Shown one piece after another: positions 17,477 to 26,792 of a DNA stretch of 64,000 bases; position 1 is the stretch's first letter; each line of letters begins with the position of its first letter. Location: NCBI RefSeq assembly GCF_943193005.1, contig NZ_CALPCH010000002.1, forward strand, positions 62,001 through 126,000, in the 5' to 3' direction. Source of the stretch: Pumilibacter intestinalis. Lineage in GTDB: Bacteria; Bacillota; Clostridia; Christensenellales; Pumilibacteraceae. A program made the position numbers and the translations under genes. The notes beneath the pieces were generated by a model that worked only from the letters and a program-made list of their open reading frames with translations, did no database searches and was not told the DNA's origin.

Positions 17477-17863
17477 ATGGAAAACGAAGTAAAAAAAGGC
17501 ACGGCGATATTCGAAACGGTCAAGGCTCTCATAATAGCCGTGATACTGTCGCTCGTGTCGGTGTTGCTCGCCGCGCTCGTAATCAAGCTGTTCAATCTCG
17601 GTAACGGCGCAATTCCCATTATCAATCAGGTAATAAAGGGCGTAAGCATATTGCTCGGCTGTTTAATCGCCATTAAGAGCAAACACAACTCGTGGCTTAA
17701 AGGCATTGTGATAGGTATTCTTTATATCGCGTTGTCGTTTGTAATATTTTCGCTTCTCGACGGCGAATTTTCGTTCGGCTTGGGCATATTGAACGACGTG
17801 GCTCTCGGCAGTATAACCGGTATGGTGAGCGGCATTCTCGCGGGATTGAAAAAACAGCGTTAA
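17477..17863 (+). CDS. TIGR04086-type small integral membrane protein
   Basis: 128 residues with four predicted membrane helices (ALIIAVILSLVSVLLAALVI; VIKGVSILLGCLIAI; GIVIGILYIALSFVIFSLL; LGSITGMVSGILAGL). The arrangement and the neighbourhood between yajC and the SCIFF genes match the TIGR04086 family of Clostridia, whose function is unknown. The association suggests a link to Sec export or to the SCIFF system. The ribosome site is inside the stem of the preceding hairpin. Confidence 0.8.
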   Translation: MENEVKKGTAIFETVKALIIAVILSLVSVLLAALVIKLFNLGNGAIPIINQVIKGVSILLGCLIAIKSKHNSWLKGIVIGILYIALSFVIFSLLDGEFSFGLGILNDVALGSITGMVSGILAGLKKQR

Positions 17864-17868
17864 AACAC

Positions 17869-17897
17869 TTGATTTTATTCGCGTAATTTTGTATAAT
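17869..17897 (+). promoter_or_regulatory. Sigma-A promoter of the SCIFF genes
   Basis: TTGATT (17869-17874), 17-base spacer, TATAAT (17892-17897), 33 bases before the precursor ATG. Confidence 0.75.
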
Positions 17898-17930
17898 CGA
17901 AGAGTAAGTTTTTATTCGGAGGATATTACA

Positions 17931-18098
17931 ATGAAGCACATTAAAGTTATAGCCGAGAAAACCGTTGAATGCGGAGCCGGCACGGGTTGCGGCGAATGTC
18001 AGGCAAGTTGTCAGTCGGCGTGCAAAACGAGTTGCACCGTGGGCAATCAGTCGTGCGAAAGAAAAATAGACAGAATTCAGAAAGAGGATAATAAGTAA
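17931..18098 (+). CDS. scfA: SCIFF ranthipeptide precursor
   Basis: 55 residues from the ATG at 17931 (CGGAGGAT before it). The N-terminal MKHIKVIAEK and the core QSACKTSCTVGNQSCE are the hallmark of the SCIFF family ('six cysteines in forty-five'), one of the most conserved ribosomal peptides of Clostridia. Its partner radical SAM enzyme makes thioether bridges from Cys to other residues. Seven cysteines are seen, at residues 14, 20, 23, 27, 31, 35 and 42. A short charged tail (ERKIDRIQKEDNK) follows. The mature role is not settled; quorum or stress signalling has been suggested. The maturase gene follows after 11 bases. Confidence 0.95.
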   Translation: MKHIKVIAEKTVECGAGTGCGECQASCQSACKTSCTVGNQSCERKIDRIQKEDNK

Positions 18099-18109
18099 AT
18101 TTACGTAAG

Positions 18110-19450
18110 ATGGTTCATACCTTTACTTGTCTCGGGCGGAATTTCCTGCTCGACGTAGAAAGCGGCACTTTGTGCGGCATAGACGAAAACACGCGAAAAT
18201 TTATAGACGCTATCAACTCTCCGAACGGCGAAATGAACCTCGGGGAGTTTTCGCGTTTAAGCAAAATTTATCCCGAAGAAGCGCAAGAAATAAACGAGCT
18301 TATTAAAGCGGGCTCGCTGTTTTCGCGCGGAACGGATTTTGTTCCGCCAAAGCCCGACGGCACGATAAAATCCATGTGCCTCAATATTTGCCATAACTGC
18401 AACCTCGCTTGCGCGTACTGTTTTGCCGACGAAGGCAAATACTGCGGCGAAAAGGCGAGCATGAGCGCGGAAACCGCTTGCAAGGCACTCGACTTTTTGG
18501 CGGAAAAGAGCGGAACGCGGCGCAACCTCGAGGTGGACTTTTTCGGCGGCGAGCCGCTTATGAATATGCCCGCGGTATACGCGGCGGTTAAACACGGGCG
18601 CGAAATAGAAAAAAAACTGAACAAAAAATTCAGATTTACCATGACCACGAACGCGGTGGGGCTTACCGACGAAATAGCCGATTTTCTCAATCGCGAAATG
18701 TATAACGTGGTTCTCAGTATAGACGGACGAAAAAGCGTCCATAATCAAGTACGAAAGACGCAAAACGGAAAAGACTCCTTCGACGTTGTTCTCAAAAACG
18801 CTTTGGCTTTTAGGCGTAAACGGGGAGAGGGGCAGTATTACGTGCGCGGCACGTTCACCGCTCTGAACAAGGATTTCGCCGCCGACGCTCTCGCTCTTGC
18901 CGATTACGGCTTTGACAGACTGTCGCTCGAGCCCGTGGTGTTGCCAGACGGGCATCCGCTCGCTTTCGCCAAAGAGGATATAAGCGGACTTTGCGAGCAG
19001 TACGAAATACTCGCGGCGGAATACGTAAAGCGCAGGCAAAATCCCGACACGTGGTTCAGCTTTTTCCATTTTATGGTGGATTTGAAAAATTCGCCATGCC
19101 TAAGCAAGCGTTATTCGAGTTGCGGAGCGGGCACGGAGTACGTTGCCGTAACGCCCGCGGGCGCGATTTATCCCTGCCATCAGTTCGTGGGAAACGAAAA
19201 ATATCTCATGGGCAGTATTTTCGGCGGAGAGATAAACGCCGAAATTTACGAAAAGTTTTGCGGCAACAATCTCGCGCACAAACCGGTGTGCAAAGACTGC
19301 TGGGCAAAATATCATTGCAGCGGCGGTTGCGCCGCAAACGCGGTGAATTTCAACGGCAGTATTCAAAAGCCTTACGAAACGGCTTGCGAGCTTATGCGCA
19401 AAAGGCTCGAATGCGCTTTGGCGGCATACTGCTTGGAGAACGAAGGCTGA
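18110..19450 (+). CDS. scfB: SCIFF radical SAM maturase
   Basis: 446 residues. It installs thioether crosslinks in the SCIFF precursor. The N-terminal part (about 1-85) is a RiPP-recognition-like segment. The radical SAM cluster motif CHNCNLACAYC starts near residue 97, followed by FFGGEPLMN. The C-terminal SPASM domain (about 335-430) carries auxiliary-cluster cysteines: YSSCGAGTEYVAV, YPCHQF, and CKDCWAKYHCSGGCAANAV. All expected cysteines are present. No strong ribosome site lies before the ATG; coupling to the precursor 11 bases upstream is likely. The neighbours are export genes on both sides. Confidence 0.95.
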   Translation: MVHTFTCLGRNFLLDVESGTLCGIDENTRKFIDAINSPNGEMNLGEFSRLSKIYPEEAQEINELIKAGSLFSRGTDFVPPKPDGTIKSMCLNICHNCNLACAYCFADEGKYCGEKASMSAETACKALDFLAEKSGTRRNLEVDFFGGEPLMNMPAVYAAVKHGREIEKKLNKKFRFTMTTNAVGLTDEIADFLNREMYNVVLSIDGRKSVHNQVRKTQNGKDSFDVVLKNALAFRRKRGEGQYYVRGTFTALNKDFAADALALADYGFDRLSLEPVVLPDGHPLAFAKEDISGLCEQYEILAAEYVKRRQNPDTWFSFFHFMVDLKNSPCLSKRYSSCGAGTEYVAVTPAGAIYPCHQFVGNEKYLMGSIFGGEINAEIYEKFCGNNLAHKPVCKDCWAKYHCSGGCAANAVNFNGSIQKPYETACELMRKRLECALAAYCLENEG

Positions 19451-19487
19451 TACTTACAGGTTTTTGCAATAAACGCTTTGAATTTGT

Positions 19488-19517
19488 TTGACTAACCTTT
19501 GCGTTTTATTATATAAT
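19488..19517 (+). promoter_or_regulatory. Sigma-A promoter of secD-secF
   Basis: TTGACT (19488-19493), 18-base spacer, TATAAT (19512-19517), 27 bases before the secD ATG. Confidence 0.7.
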
Positions 19518-19544
19518 AGTTTTATTGCATGCAGGAGGCTCTGA

Positions 19545-20972
19545 ATGAAGAAAAAATCGTCAATCATAAAAATAGCTATAATTGGCGTGATAACTATAAT
19601 AGGTTTGGTGCTGTCCTTTTGCACTTTTCACATCGGTCTTACAACGTTTAAGTCGTTCGGCAGTTCGATAAAGCTCGGTCTTGACCTCAAAGGCGGCGTA
19701 TACGCCGTATACGAAGCAAACGAAGACGACGACAGCGATATGAACACGCGAATGAACGCAACGAGAACCCGTCTCGAAAGATTGCTTACAAGCAGAGGAT
19801 ACAGCGAAGCTACGGTTGTGCGCGAGGGCGGCGACCGTTTGAGAGTGGAAGTGCCGGACGTAGACAATCCGGGTGCTATTTTCGATATTATAGGAAAACC
19901 CGCCGAGCTTAGATTTCAGCTCTCCACGGTGGACGCGTCAAACAACGTGTCGCTCAGCGGAGATATTATTCTTACCGGCAGAAATATTTTGAGCGCGTCG
20001 GCGCAGTATTACGAAGGCAAAGCGGTAGTTGCTCTTTCGCTCAACGCAGAGGGTACGGAAGCGTTCTCCAAAGCCACGTCCGAAAATATCGGAAAAACCA
20101 TGGCTATAGTTTCCACGGTGGACGGCAAGGACCAAATTATTTCCAACCCCACTATAAACGTGGCAATCACCAACGGACAAGCCATTATAGACGGCATGGC
20201 GGATATGGAAGCGGCGCAAGAACTCGCCGACCAAATAACCGCGGGTCAGTTCGAGGTTAAACTCTCGCTTCTCGAGAATAGTACCGTTTCTCCCACGCTC
20301 GGAGAACAGGCGTTGTTCTACGGCATAATAGCGGGCGTTGTGGGCTTGTTGCTCGTAATGGCGTTCCTTATATGGCGTTACCGTATGCTCGGAGCGGTTG
20401 CATCCATGGCGCTCTTGCTGTATTCGGTTTTGATGTTGTTCTTCCTCGCGGTGCTCCCGTGGGTTCAGCTCACGCTCCCCGGCATTGCGGGCATAATTTT
20501 GAGCATAGGCATGGCGGTTGACGCCAACGTAATAATCTACGAACGCATACGCGACGAGTTCAAAGGCGGCAAATCCATGCTCGCCTCGTCGCACGCAGGC
20601 TTTAAGAAAGCAACCAAAGCCATTATAGACAGTAACGTAACCACGATAATCGCGGCGGTTGTGTTGCTTATCTTCGGTACGGGTTCTATAAGAGGTTTTG
20701 CAATCACGCTTTTGGTAGGCATAATTCTTTCGCTGTTCACATCCATGCTCGTTACGCGCAAACTCGTTAAATATTTTATGGCTGTTCTTCCCGATAAGCC
20801 CGGCATGTTTAGCCTTAAGAGAGGAAAAGAGGCGGAGCAGGACGGCAACGCTAACGACGGCAATGTAATTACCGATAGCGAGGTAACGGAAACGACCGTT
20901 TCGGAAGATAAGGATATTGCCCAAACTGACGTTAAACCGCTCGAAGGGGAGGCTGCTTATGAAAATATCTAA
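19545..20972 (+). CDS. secD: Protein translocase subunit SecD
   Basis: 475 residues. SecD uses the proton gradient with SecF to help pull preproteins out of SecYEG. Membrane helix 1 is near residues 8-28, followed by SSIKLGLDLKGGVYAVYEA (the D1 motif). The large periplasmic-type domain runs to about residue 250 and ends in ITAGQFEVKLSLLE. Five helices follow, with GIAGIILSIGMAVDANVIIYERIRDE carrying the conserved Asp of D4. The C-terminal about 45 residues are an acidic cytoplasmic tail. AGGAGG precedes the ATG. It overlaps secF by 14 bases. Confidence 0.95.
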   Translation: MKKKSSIIKIAIIGVITIIGLVLSFCTFHIGLTTFKSFGSSIKLGLDLKGGVYAVYEANEDDDSDMNTRMNATRTRLERLLTSRGYSEATVVREGGDRLRVEVPDVDNPGAIFDIIGKPAELRFQLSTVDASNNVSLSGDIILTGRNILSASAQYYEGKAVVALSLNAEGTEAFSKATSENIGKTMAIVSTVDGKDQIISNPTINVAITNGQAIIDGMADMEAAQELADQITAGQFEVKLSLLENSTVSPTLGEQALFYGIIAGVVGLLLVMAFLIWRYRMLGAVASMALLLYSVLMLFFLAVLPWVQLTLPGIAGIILSIGMAVDANVIIYERIRDEFKGGKSMLASSHAGFKKATKAIIDSNVTTIIAAVVLLIFGTGSIRGFAITLLVGIILSLFTSMLVTRKLVKYFMAVLPDKPGMFSLKRGKEAEQDGNANDGNVITDSEVTETTVSEDKDIAQTDVKPLEGEAAYENI

Positions 20973-22224
20973 TCTTCTCGAAAAAGATTTCAAGATTGTA
21001 GAGAAAAAGAAGATTTGGTTTATAATACCCGCGTGCATTGTTGCCGTGGCTATTGCCGTAATGGTAATATTCGGAGTTACCACGGGCGAACCGCTCAATC
21101 TCGGCATGGATTTTACGGGCGGTTACACCATTAACGTAAGTCTTTCAACCAAACTCACGGACTCCACTTATCAAACTTATACCGAACAGGTAACCGATAT
21201 TATAGAGGCGCTTAAAGACGAAAACGGCAATTCTTACGGACTCAAGGTTGCCAACATTCAGCGACAGGGTTCGGGAGATACCGCCGCTCTCTACGTTAAG
21301 TATAAAGCCGCGCCGGACGCGGACGACGCAAGAATGAACGACGAGATAAATCCCGCCATAGAGGAAGCTCTCGGAGAGGTGTTCAAAATAATTCCCGCCG
21401 TTACGTCGGAGGGAGATAATCACACCGTTACTTATTCCGATTTCAGACTTGTAGACGATACGTTTAAGCAAAAATCGGAAAGCATAAAGGCGGCTGTTTC
21501 GGGCGCGAGCGGATTTGCGCTCAGCGACGACCGCAAATCCATAACCTTTACCGCGAGCGGCGTGAGCGAAAGTTTTGTTGCCGACGTTATTAAAGCCGCC
21601 ACTATTGACGACCGCTATTCGGGGCAGGCGCGCAAAAGCGACTCCGTGAGCGCGACTGTCAGCGGCGAATTGCTCACCGACGCGTTGCTTGCGATATCGC
21701 TTGCAATAGTTCTCATGCTCGTTTATATCGCTTTCAGGTTCGAAGTGTCGAGCGGACTTTCGGCAATAGTTGCATTGTTGCACGATATTATAATAATGTT
21801 TTCGTTTATGGCTATATTCCACATAGAAATAAGCAGTACGTTTATCGCCGCGCTTATTACCATACTCGGTTATTCCATAAACAACACGATTATAGTATTC
21901 GACCGCATACGCGAAAACTCCAAGTCGCTCTATTACAAGAACAGCACCGCTACGTTTATAGCAAATCAGTCCATAAGAGAAACGTTGATGCGCTCTATCA
22001 ACACGTCTATCACCACGCTAATCACTATAGCCATGGTTGCGATAATAGGCGTGCCGAGCATACGCGTATTTGCTCTTCCCATAATAGCGGGTTTGCTTGC
22101 CGGTACTTTCTCGTCTATATTCATTTCGCCGTCTATTTGGGCTATGTGGAAAGACCGCAAGCGCAAGTTGCCTAAGTCCGACAAGGAAAAAAAGACCGAG
22201 GGCAAAAAAGCGGCAGTTGCATAA
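20959..22224 (+). CDS. secF: Protein translocase subunit SecF
   Basis: 421 residues from the ATG at 20959. This start is chosen because GGGGAGG precedes it and the protein begins MKISNLLEKDFKIVEKKKIW; an in-frame start 42 bases upstream lies in secD. It is the partner of SecD. Motifs: LNLGMDFTGGYTINV after helix 1, and YSINNTIIVFDRIRENSK in the RND-like helix block. The periplasmic-type domain (about 60-240) is longer than in most SecF proteins. The tail is Lys-rich. It overlaps secD, so the two are translationally coupled. Confidence 0.95.
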   Translation: MKISNLLEKDFKIVEKKKIWFIIPACIVAVAIAVMVIFGVTTGEPLNLGMDFTGGYTINVSLSTKLTDSTYQTYTEQVTDIIEALKDENGNSYGLKVANIQRQGSGDTAALYVKYKAAPDADDARMNDEINPAIEEALGEVFKIIPAVTSEGDNHTVTYSDFRLVDDTFKQKSESIKAAVSGASGFALSDDRKSITFTASGVSESFVADVIKAATIDDRYSGQARKSDSVSATVSGELLTDALLAISLAIVLMLVYIAFRFEVSSGLSAIVALLHDIIIMFSFMAIFHIEISSTFIAALITILGYSINNTIIVFDRIRENSKSLYYKNSTATFIANQSIRETLMRSINTSITTLITIAMVAIIGVPSIRVFALPIIAGLLAGTFSSIFISPSIWAMWKDRKRKLPKSDKEKKTEGKKAAVA

Positions 22225-22242
22225 AACCGTGAAATAATGGAT

Positions 22243-22273
22243 AAATAAGCCTTCTTTGGGAGGCTTATTTTTA
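22243..22273 (+). terminator. Terminator of secD-secF
   Basis: AAATAAGCCT...AGGCTTATTT with an 8-base loop and a T-run. The recJ ATG follows 13 bases later. Confidence 0.85.
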
Positions 22274-22285
22274 TAAGGAAAACGA

Positions 22286-24646
22286 ATGAATTTCAATTTG
22301 GTAAAAAAGAACAACGCTATTCCCGACTCGCAAAAGGTAAAGAGCTTGAGCGACCTTTTCGGCTTGCATCCCGTACTCGCCGAATTGCTCGTTTTGCGCG
22401 GGGTGGATACCGAAGAGAAAGTTCGTAAATACTTGCAACCCGATATCGCCGATTTATACGACCCCTTTCTCATGAAAGGAATGAGCGAGGCGGTAGAGCG
22501 CATTAAAATCGCCATAGAAGAAAAACAAAAGATAGTGGTGTACGGCGATTACGACGCCGACGGAATATGCGCGGCGTCTATACTATCGCTGTATCTCTCG
22601 TCGCTCGGCTTGGAGGCTTACGTTCATATCCCCAACCGCGTGGGCGACGGTTACGGGCTTAACGTAGACTCCATAGAGGAAATAATAGACAAGTGCTGTC
22701 CCGACCTTATTCTGACTTGCGACTGCGGAATTTCGGGTAGCGAAGAGGTTGCGTATGCCATGGACCTCGGAGTAGACGTTATAGTTACCGACCACCACGA
22801 GGTTGCCGACGTTATTCCCGATTGCATAGTGGTAAATCCCAAGCAGAGCGACTGCGGATATCCGTATTCATACCTTTGCGGCGCGGGAGTGGCATTTAAG
22901 CTCGTGCACGCGCTCGGGGGCTTGGAAGAGGCGTTGCGCTACGCAGACCTTGCCGCCGTAGCCACCGTAGCCGACCTTGTGCCGCTTCTCGACGAAAACC
23001 GACTGATTGTTCAGCTCGGACTGAAAAAGCTCGAAGAACGGCAAAATCTCGGCTTGAAAATGCTTATAGACGACCAAAAACTGACCTATCCCGTTCACAG
23101 CGGCGATATAGCTTATAAGATTGCGCCGCGCATTAACGCCGCGGGCAGAATGGGGGACGCGTTCCGCGCGTTCGAATTGCTCACAAGCCCCGACACCTCC
23201 CGTGTTGCCGCTATTATAAACGAAATTAACGACGACAACAACAACCGCAAAATACTGTGCGACAAACTGTATGCCGAAGCCATAACGGATTTGCAATACG
23301 AAGATTTGGTGCGCGACCGCGCAGTGATACTCGGCAATCCCGAATGGGAAAAGGGGATTACGGGCATACTCGCCGCGCGGCTCGCGGGCGATTTTCACCG
23401 CCCCGCGTTTATAATGGTGAATTCGGGCGATTACTACAAGGGGACTTCGCGCAGTATTCCCGGCATAAACATATACGAACTTTTGAGTTCGGTCGGCGAT
23501 ATACTCGTAGAGTTCGGCGGGCACAGTCAGGCGGCGGGATTTTCCATAGAGGAAAAGAATATAGCGGAGTTCAAAAAGCGCGTTAACGCCTATTTGAGCG
23601 ACTTTGACGAAGCGTTATTCGAGCCTACTCAGGAATACGATATGGAGATATCGGCAAGCGAGCTCGATTTGAACCTTGCTCGCGCCCTCGAGTGCATAGA
23701 GCCGTCGGGCAACAGCAACGCAAGCCCGCTGTTCAAAACCACCGTGAACGCCTGTTCAATCGCGCCTTGCAAAAACAATCGCGTTCACACAAACGTAACT
23801 CTCGAGAACGGGTTGCAAATACTCGCGTTCAACTTTTACGAACAAAATCAGTTTCTCATGGGCGAGGGGGACAAAGAGCTTATACTCGAATTGCAACTCA
23901 ACCGCTACGGCGGCAGGGAGAACGCGAAAGGCTTTTTGAAGGCGGCGATACCGCACAACCTTTATATAAACGACTCCGTTGCAAAGGCGAATTATCTCAA
24001 AACGCTTTCTTACGGCATGGGCAAAAAAGAAGATTTTATTTCATATAAGCCCGAGCAACTCTCGGAGATAGCGGGTAACGAAATTTTCGGTACGCTCATT
24101 ATTGCGGGTTGCGCTCAAACTTACAAAGAGCACGCAAGCGAGGTAAACGCACAAAACATTCTCAACGAATTTTTGTATTCCACGAGCATGAACAACTATT
24201 CGCGAGTTATGGTTTCGCCCGAAATCAACTCCAATCTCATGCTTTCGGCATACGATAAAATAATATTTTTGGATACTCCTCCCGGCTACGCGTTGCCCGC
24301 GTATTTTTCGCGCAAGACCAACGCTAAAATTTACGTGCCCGAAAAGGACGGGCAAAGCGCGTTTGCGGAGGGACTGGACTGCGGCAGAGATAAATTCGGC
24401 GAGTGTTTCAACGCGCTCAGAAAAAACCAAAACCTGTCGTCGACCGATATACTTTCTTATTACAAACTGCTTAATGCGCGGCAGCCTATCGGTATCGCGC
24501 AGTTTATTGCGGGAGTAATGGTGTTCAGCGAGCTCAAACTGATTAAAGTTACGAAGAGTCCGTTTACCGTAACGGTGGACGGGCAGGCAAGGGCGGAGCT
24601 CGGCTCGTCCGCCATATACAATTACTTGTGCGGAATGCGGGAGTAA
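22286..24646 (+). CDS. recJ: Single-stranded-DNA-specific exonuclease RecJ
   Basis: 786 residues. RecJ degrades single-stranded DNA 5' to 3' in recombination and mismatch repair. DHH-domain motifs: VVYGDYDADGICAASIL near residue 84, LTCDCGIS near 147, DHHEV near 168, and KIAPRINAAGRMGDA near 277. The DHHA1 domain with GGHSQAAGFS is near 410, then an OB-fold domain. The last about 230 residues form the extra C-terminal domain found in Firmicutes RecJ. AAGGA precedes the ATG. It is followed by rel after 4 bases; the apt gene often found between them is not here. Confidence 0.95.
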   Translation: MNFNLVKKNNAIPDSQKVKSLSDLFGLHPVLAELLVLRGVDTEEKVRKYLQPDIADLYDPFLMKGMSEAVERIKIAIEEKQKIVVYGDYDADGICAASILSLYLSSLGLEAYVHIPNRVGDGYGLNVDSIEEIIDKCCPDLILTCDCGISGSEEVAYAMDLGVDVIVTDHHEVADVIPDCIVVNPKQSDCGYPYSYLCGAGVAFKLVHALGGLEEALRYADLAAVATVADLVPLLDENRLIVQLGLKKLEERQNLGLKMLIDDQKLTYPVHSGDIAYKIAPRINAAGRMGDAFRAFELLTSPDTSRVAAIINEINDDNNNRKILCDKLYAEAITDLQYEDLVRDRAVILGNPEWEKGITGILAARLAGDFHRPAFIMVNSGDYYKGTSRSIPGINIYELLSSVGDILVEFGGHSQAAGFSIEEKNIAEFKKRVNAYLSDFDEALFEPTQEYDMEISASELDLNLARALECIEPSGNSNASPLFKTTVNACSIAPCKNNRVHTNVTLENGLQILAFNFYEQNQFLMGEGDKELILELQLNRYGGRENAKGFLKAAIPHNLYINDSVAKANYLKTLSYGMGKKEDFISYKPEQLSEIAGNEIFGTLIIAGCAQTYKEHASEVNAQNILNEFLYSTSMNNYSRVMVSPEINSNLMLSAYDKIIFLDTPPGYALPAYFSRKTNAKIYVPEKDGQSAFAEGLDCGRDKFGECFNALRKNQNLSSTDILSYYKLLNARQPIGIAQFIAGVMVFSELKLIKVTKSPFTVTVDGQARAELGSSAIYNYLCGMRE

Positions 24647-24650
24647 AGGT

Positions 24651-26792
24651 ATGCAACAATTAAAAGAGCGTTACAAGAAAATATTTCCGTCCAATCAGGT
24701 CAAGATACTCGACGAGGTTTACGACTACGCTTCGCGCATGCACGACGGACAAACGCGCGACAGCGGCGAGCCGTATATAATACACCCCATAGCCGTGGCG
24801 AATATTTTGCTCGACCTCGGACTCGATTACAAGACCATTGCCGCCGCGCTTTTGCACGACTGCATAGAGGACACGCCCGCAACCGACTGCGAAATACGCG
24901 ACAAATTCGGCGACGAGATATGCGAGCTTGTGCTCGGAGTAACCAAGCTCGATAAGATAACTTTTAAGTCCAAAGAGGAAGAACAGGCGGAGAATTTCAG
25001 GCGCATGTTTTTCGCCATGGCGAAAGATATCCGCGTAATTCTCGTTAAACTTGCCGACCGCCTGCACAACATGCGCACTATTTCGAGCATATCCGAAGAA
25101 CGGCAAAACGCTATGGCTAAAGAAACTTTGGAAATTTACGCGCCGCTCGCCTCGCGTTTGGGACTGAGTTACTTTAAGTGCGAACTCGAAGATATGTGCT
25201 TAAAGGTGTTGCATCCCGCCGTTTACGAGTCTCTCGTAAACGAAATTTCGCTCAAACGCGCCGAACGCAACGAGCTTGTAAACCGCATTTGCGAACAGCT
25301 CACCAAACTACTCAAAGAACTTAAGGTTAAAGGCGAGGTAAGCGGACGCCCCAAACATTTTTACAGCATATACAAAAAAATGGTTAATCAGGGTCGAACT
25401 TTCGAGCAGATATACGACCTTACCGCCGTGCGCGTAATAGTGGAAAACGTGCGCGACTGTTACGAAGTTCTCGGCATGATACACACCGTTTGGAAGCCCA
25501 TTCCGGGCAGGTTCAAAGACTATATCGCCGTGCCCAAACCCAACAATTATCAGTCGTTGCATACTACGGTAATGACGGGCTACGGCATGCCGTTCGAAAT
25601 TCAGATACGCACTTACGAAATGCATAAGATTGCCGAATACGGCATAGCCGCGCATTGGAAATACAAGGAGAACCGCAAGGAAGCCAATGAGCTCGATGAA
25701 AAGCTCGAGTGGCTCAGGGGAGTAATGGACGAGGCGGGCGACGCGTCTACAAGCCCGCAGGAGTTTTACGAGTCGCTCAAGCTCGACTTATACAGCGGAC
25801 AGGTTTTCATATTCACGCCTAAAGGCGACGTTGTGATACTGCCCGAGGGGTCTACGCCCGTTGACTTTGCGTACAACGTGCACAGCGCGGTGGGCAACAA
25901 GTGCGTGGGCGCGAAGATAAACAACAAAATAGTGCCGCTCGAAACAAAGCTCACAACGGGCGACTATGTGGAAATCATCACCTCGAACACGGCGAAAGGA
26001 CCGAGCCGCGACTGGTTGCGTTTTGCCAAGACCGCGCAAGCGAAGAGCAAAATCCGCGCGTTTTTCAAAAAGGAGCAAAAGGAAGACAACATAAAGCGCG
26101 GCAGAGAAATGCTCGAAGAGGAAGCAAAACGGCGCGGCTACTCTCTCAATCAGTTGCTCGTGCAAAAGTGGCTCGATATTATAATGCAACGCTACTCCAT
26201 ATCGTCTATGGACGATTTGTACGCGTCGGTGGGGTACGGCGGATTTACCGTAAACCAAATCCTTCTCAAGCTCATAGATTTTTATCGCAAAGAAGCGGAG
26301 TCGGTCAGGCAGCCGTCTAAGAGCGCGGCAACAACCGACGACTCTGTTGTGCACGGCGTTATAGTGAAAGGGCACAGCGACCTTTTGGTGCGCATGGCGC
26401 GTTGCTGTACGCCCGTTCCCGGCGACGAAATAATAGGCTACATTTCGCGCGGGCGCGGAGTTGCCGTGCACCGCAAGTCTTGCCCGAATATGCGCAACGC
26501 CGAGCCGTACAGGCTCATAGAGGCGCATTGGGCGGGCAATCAAAACGCGCCGTTCGCCGTTGCCATGCAGGTGGAGGCAAAGAACAGCAACGGACTTTTG
26601 ATGCAGATTACCACCATACTGTCGGAGCTTAAACTTTCGCTCCACAGTCTTAACGCGAGAGTAGACAAGAACCGCAACGCCATAATAAATTTCGGCGTAA
26701 AAGTTACCAAAATCGAGCAGATAGACGCACTTATCAAAAAAATCCAACAAATACCCGAAGTGGAAAAAGTATTCAGGAGCAGTTCTCTTTAA
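24651..26792 (+). CDS. rel: Bifunctional (p)ppGpp synthetase/hydrolase Rel
   Basis: 713 residues. Rel makes and degrades the alarmone (p)ppGpp. The HD hydrolase domain (about 25-180) is intact, with YIIHPIAVANILLDL, ALLHDCIEDT and VKLADRLHNMRT. The synthetase domain (about 235-350) has GRFKDYIAVPKPNNYQSLHT and FEIQIRTYEMH; the RFKD motif is of the bifunctional type. A TGS domain (about 385-445, VFIFTPKGDVVILPEGSTPV), a zinc-finger-like CCTPVPGDEI segment and a C-terminal ACT domain (about 640-713) complete it. The stop overlaps the start of the next gene (TAATG). Confidence 0.97.
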   Translation: MQQLKERYKKIFPSNQVKILDEVYDYASRMHDGQTRDSGEPYIIHPIAVANILLDLGLDYKTIAAALLHDCIEDTPATDCEIRDKFGDEICELVLGVTKLDKITFKSKEEEQAENFRRMFFAMAKDIRVILVKLADRLHNMRTISSISEERQNAMAKETLEIYAPLASRLGLSYFKCELEDMCLKVLHPAVYESLVNEISLKRAERNELVNRICEQLTKLLKELKVKGEVSGRPKHFYSIYKKMVNQGRTFEQIYDLTAVRVIVENVRDCYEVLGMIHTVWKPIPGRFKDYIAVPKPNNYQSLHTTVMTGYGMPFEIQIRTYEMHKIAEYGIAAHWKYKENRKEANELDEKLEWLRGVMDEAGDASTSPQEFYESLKLDLYSGQVFIFTPKGDVVILPEGSTPVDFAYNVHSAVGNKCVGAKINNKIVPLETKLTTGDYVEIITSNTAKGPSRDWLRFAKTAQAKSKIRAFFKKEQKEDNIKRGREMLEEEAKRRGYSLNQLLVQKWLDIIMQRYSISSMDDLYASVGYGGFTVNQILLKLIDFYRKEAESVRQPSKSAATTDDSVVHGVIVKGHSDLLVRMARCCTPVPGDEIIGYISRGRGVAVHRKSCPNMRNAEPYRLIEAHWAGNQNAPFAVAMQVEAKNSNGLLMQITTILSELKLSLHSLNARVDKNRNAIINFGVKVTKIEQIDALIKKIQQIPEVEKVFRSSSL

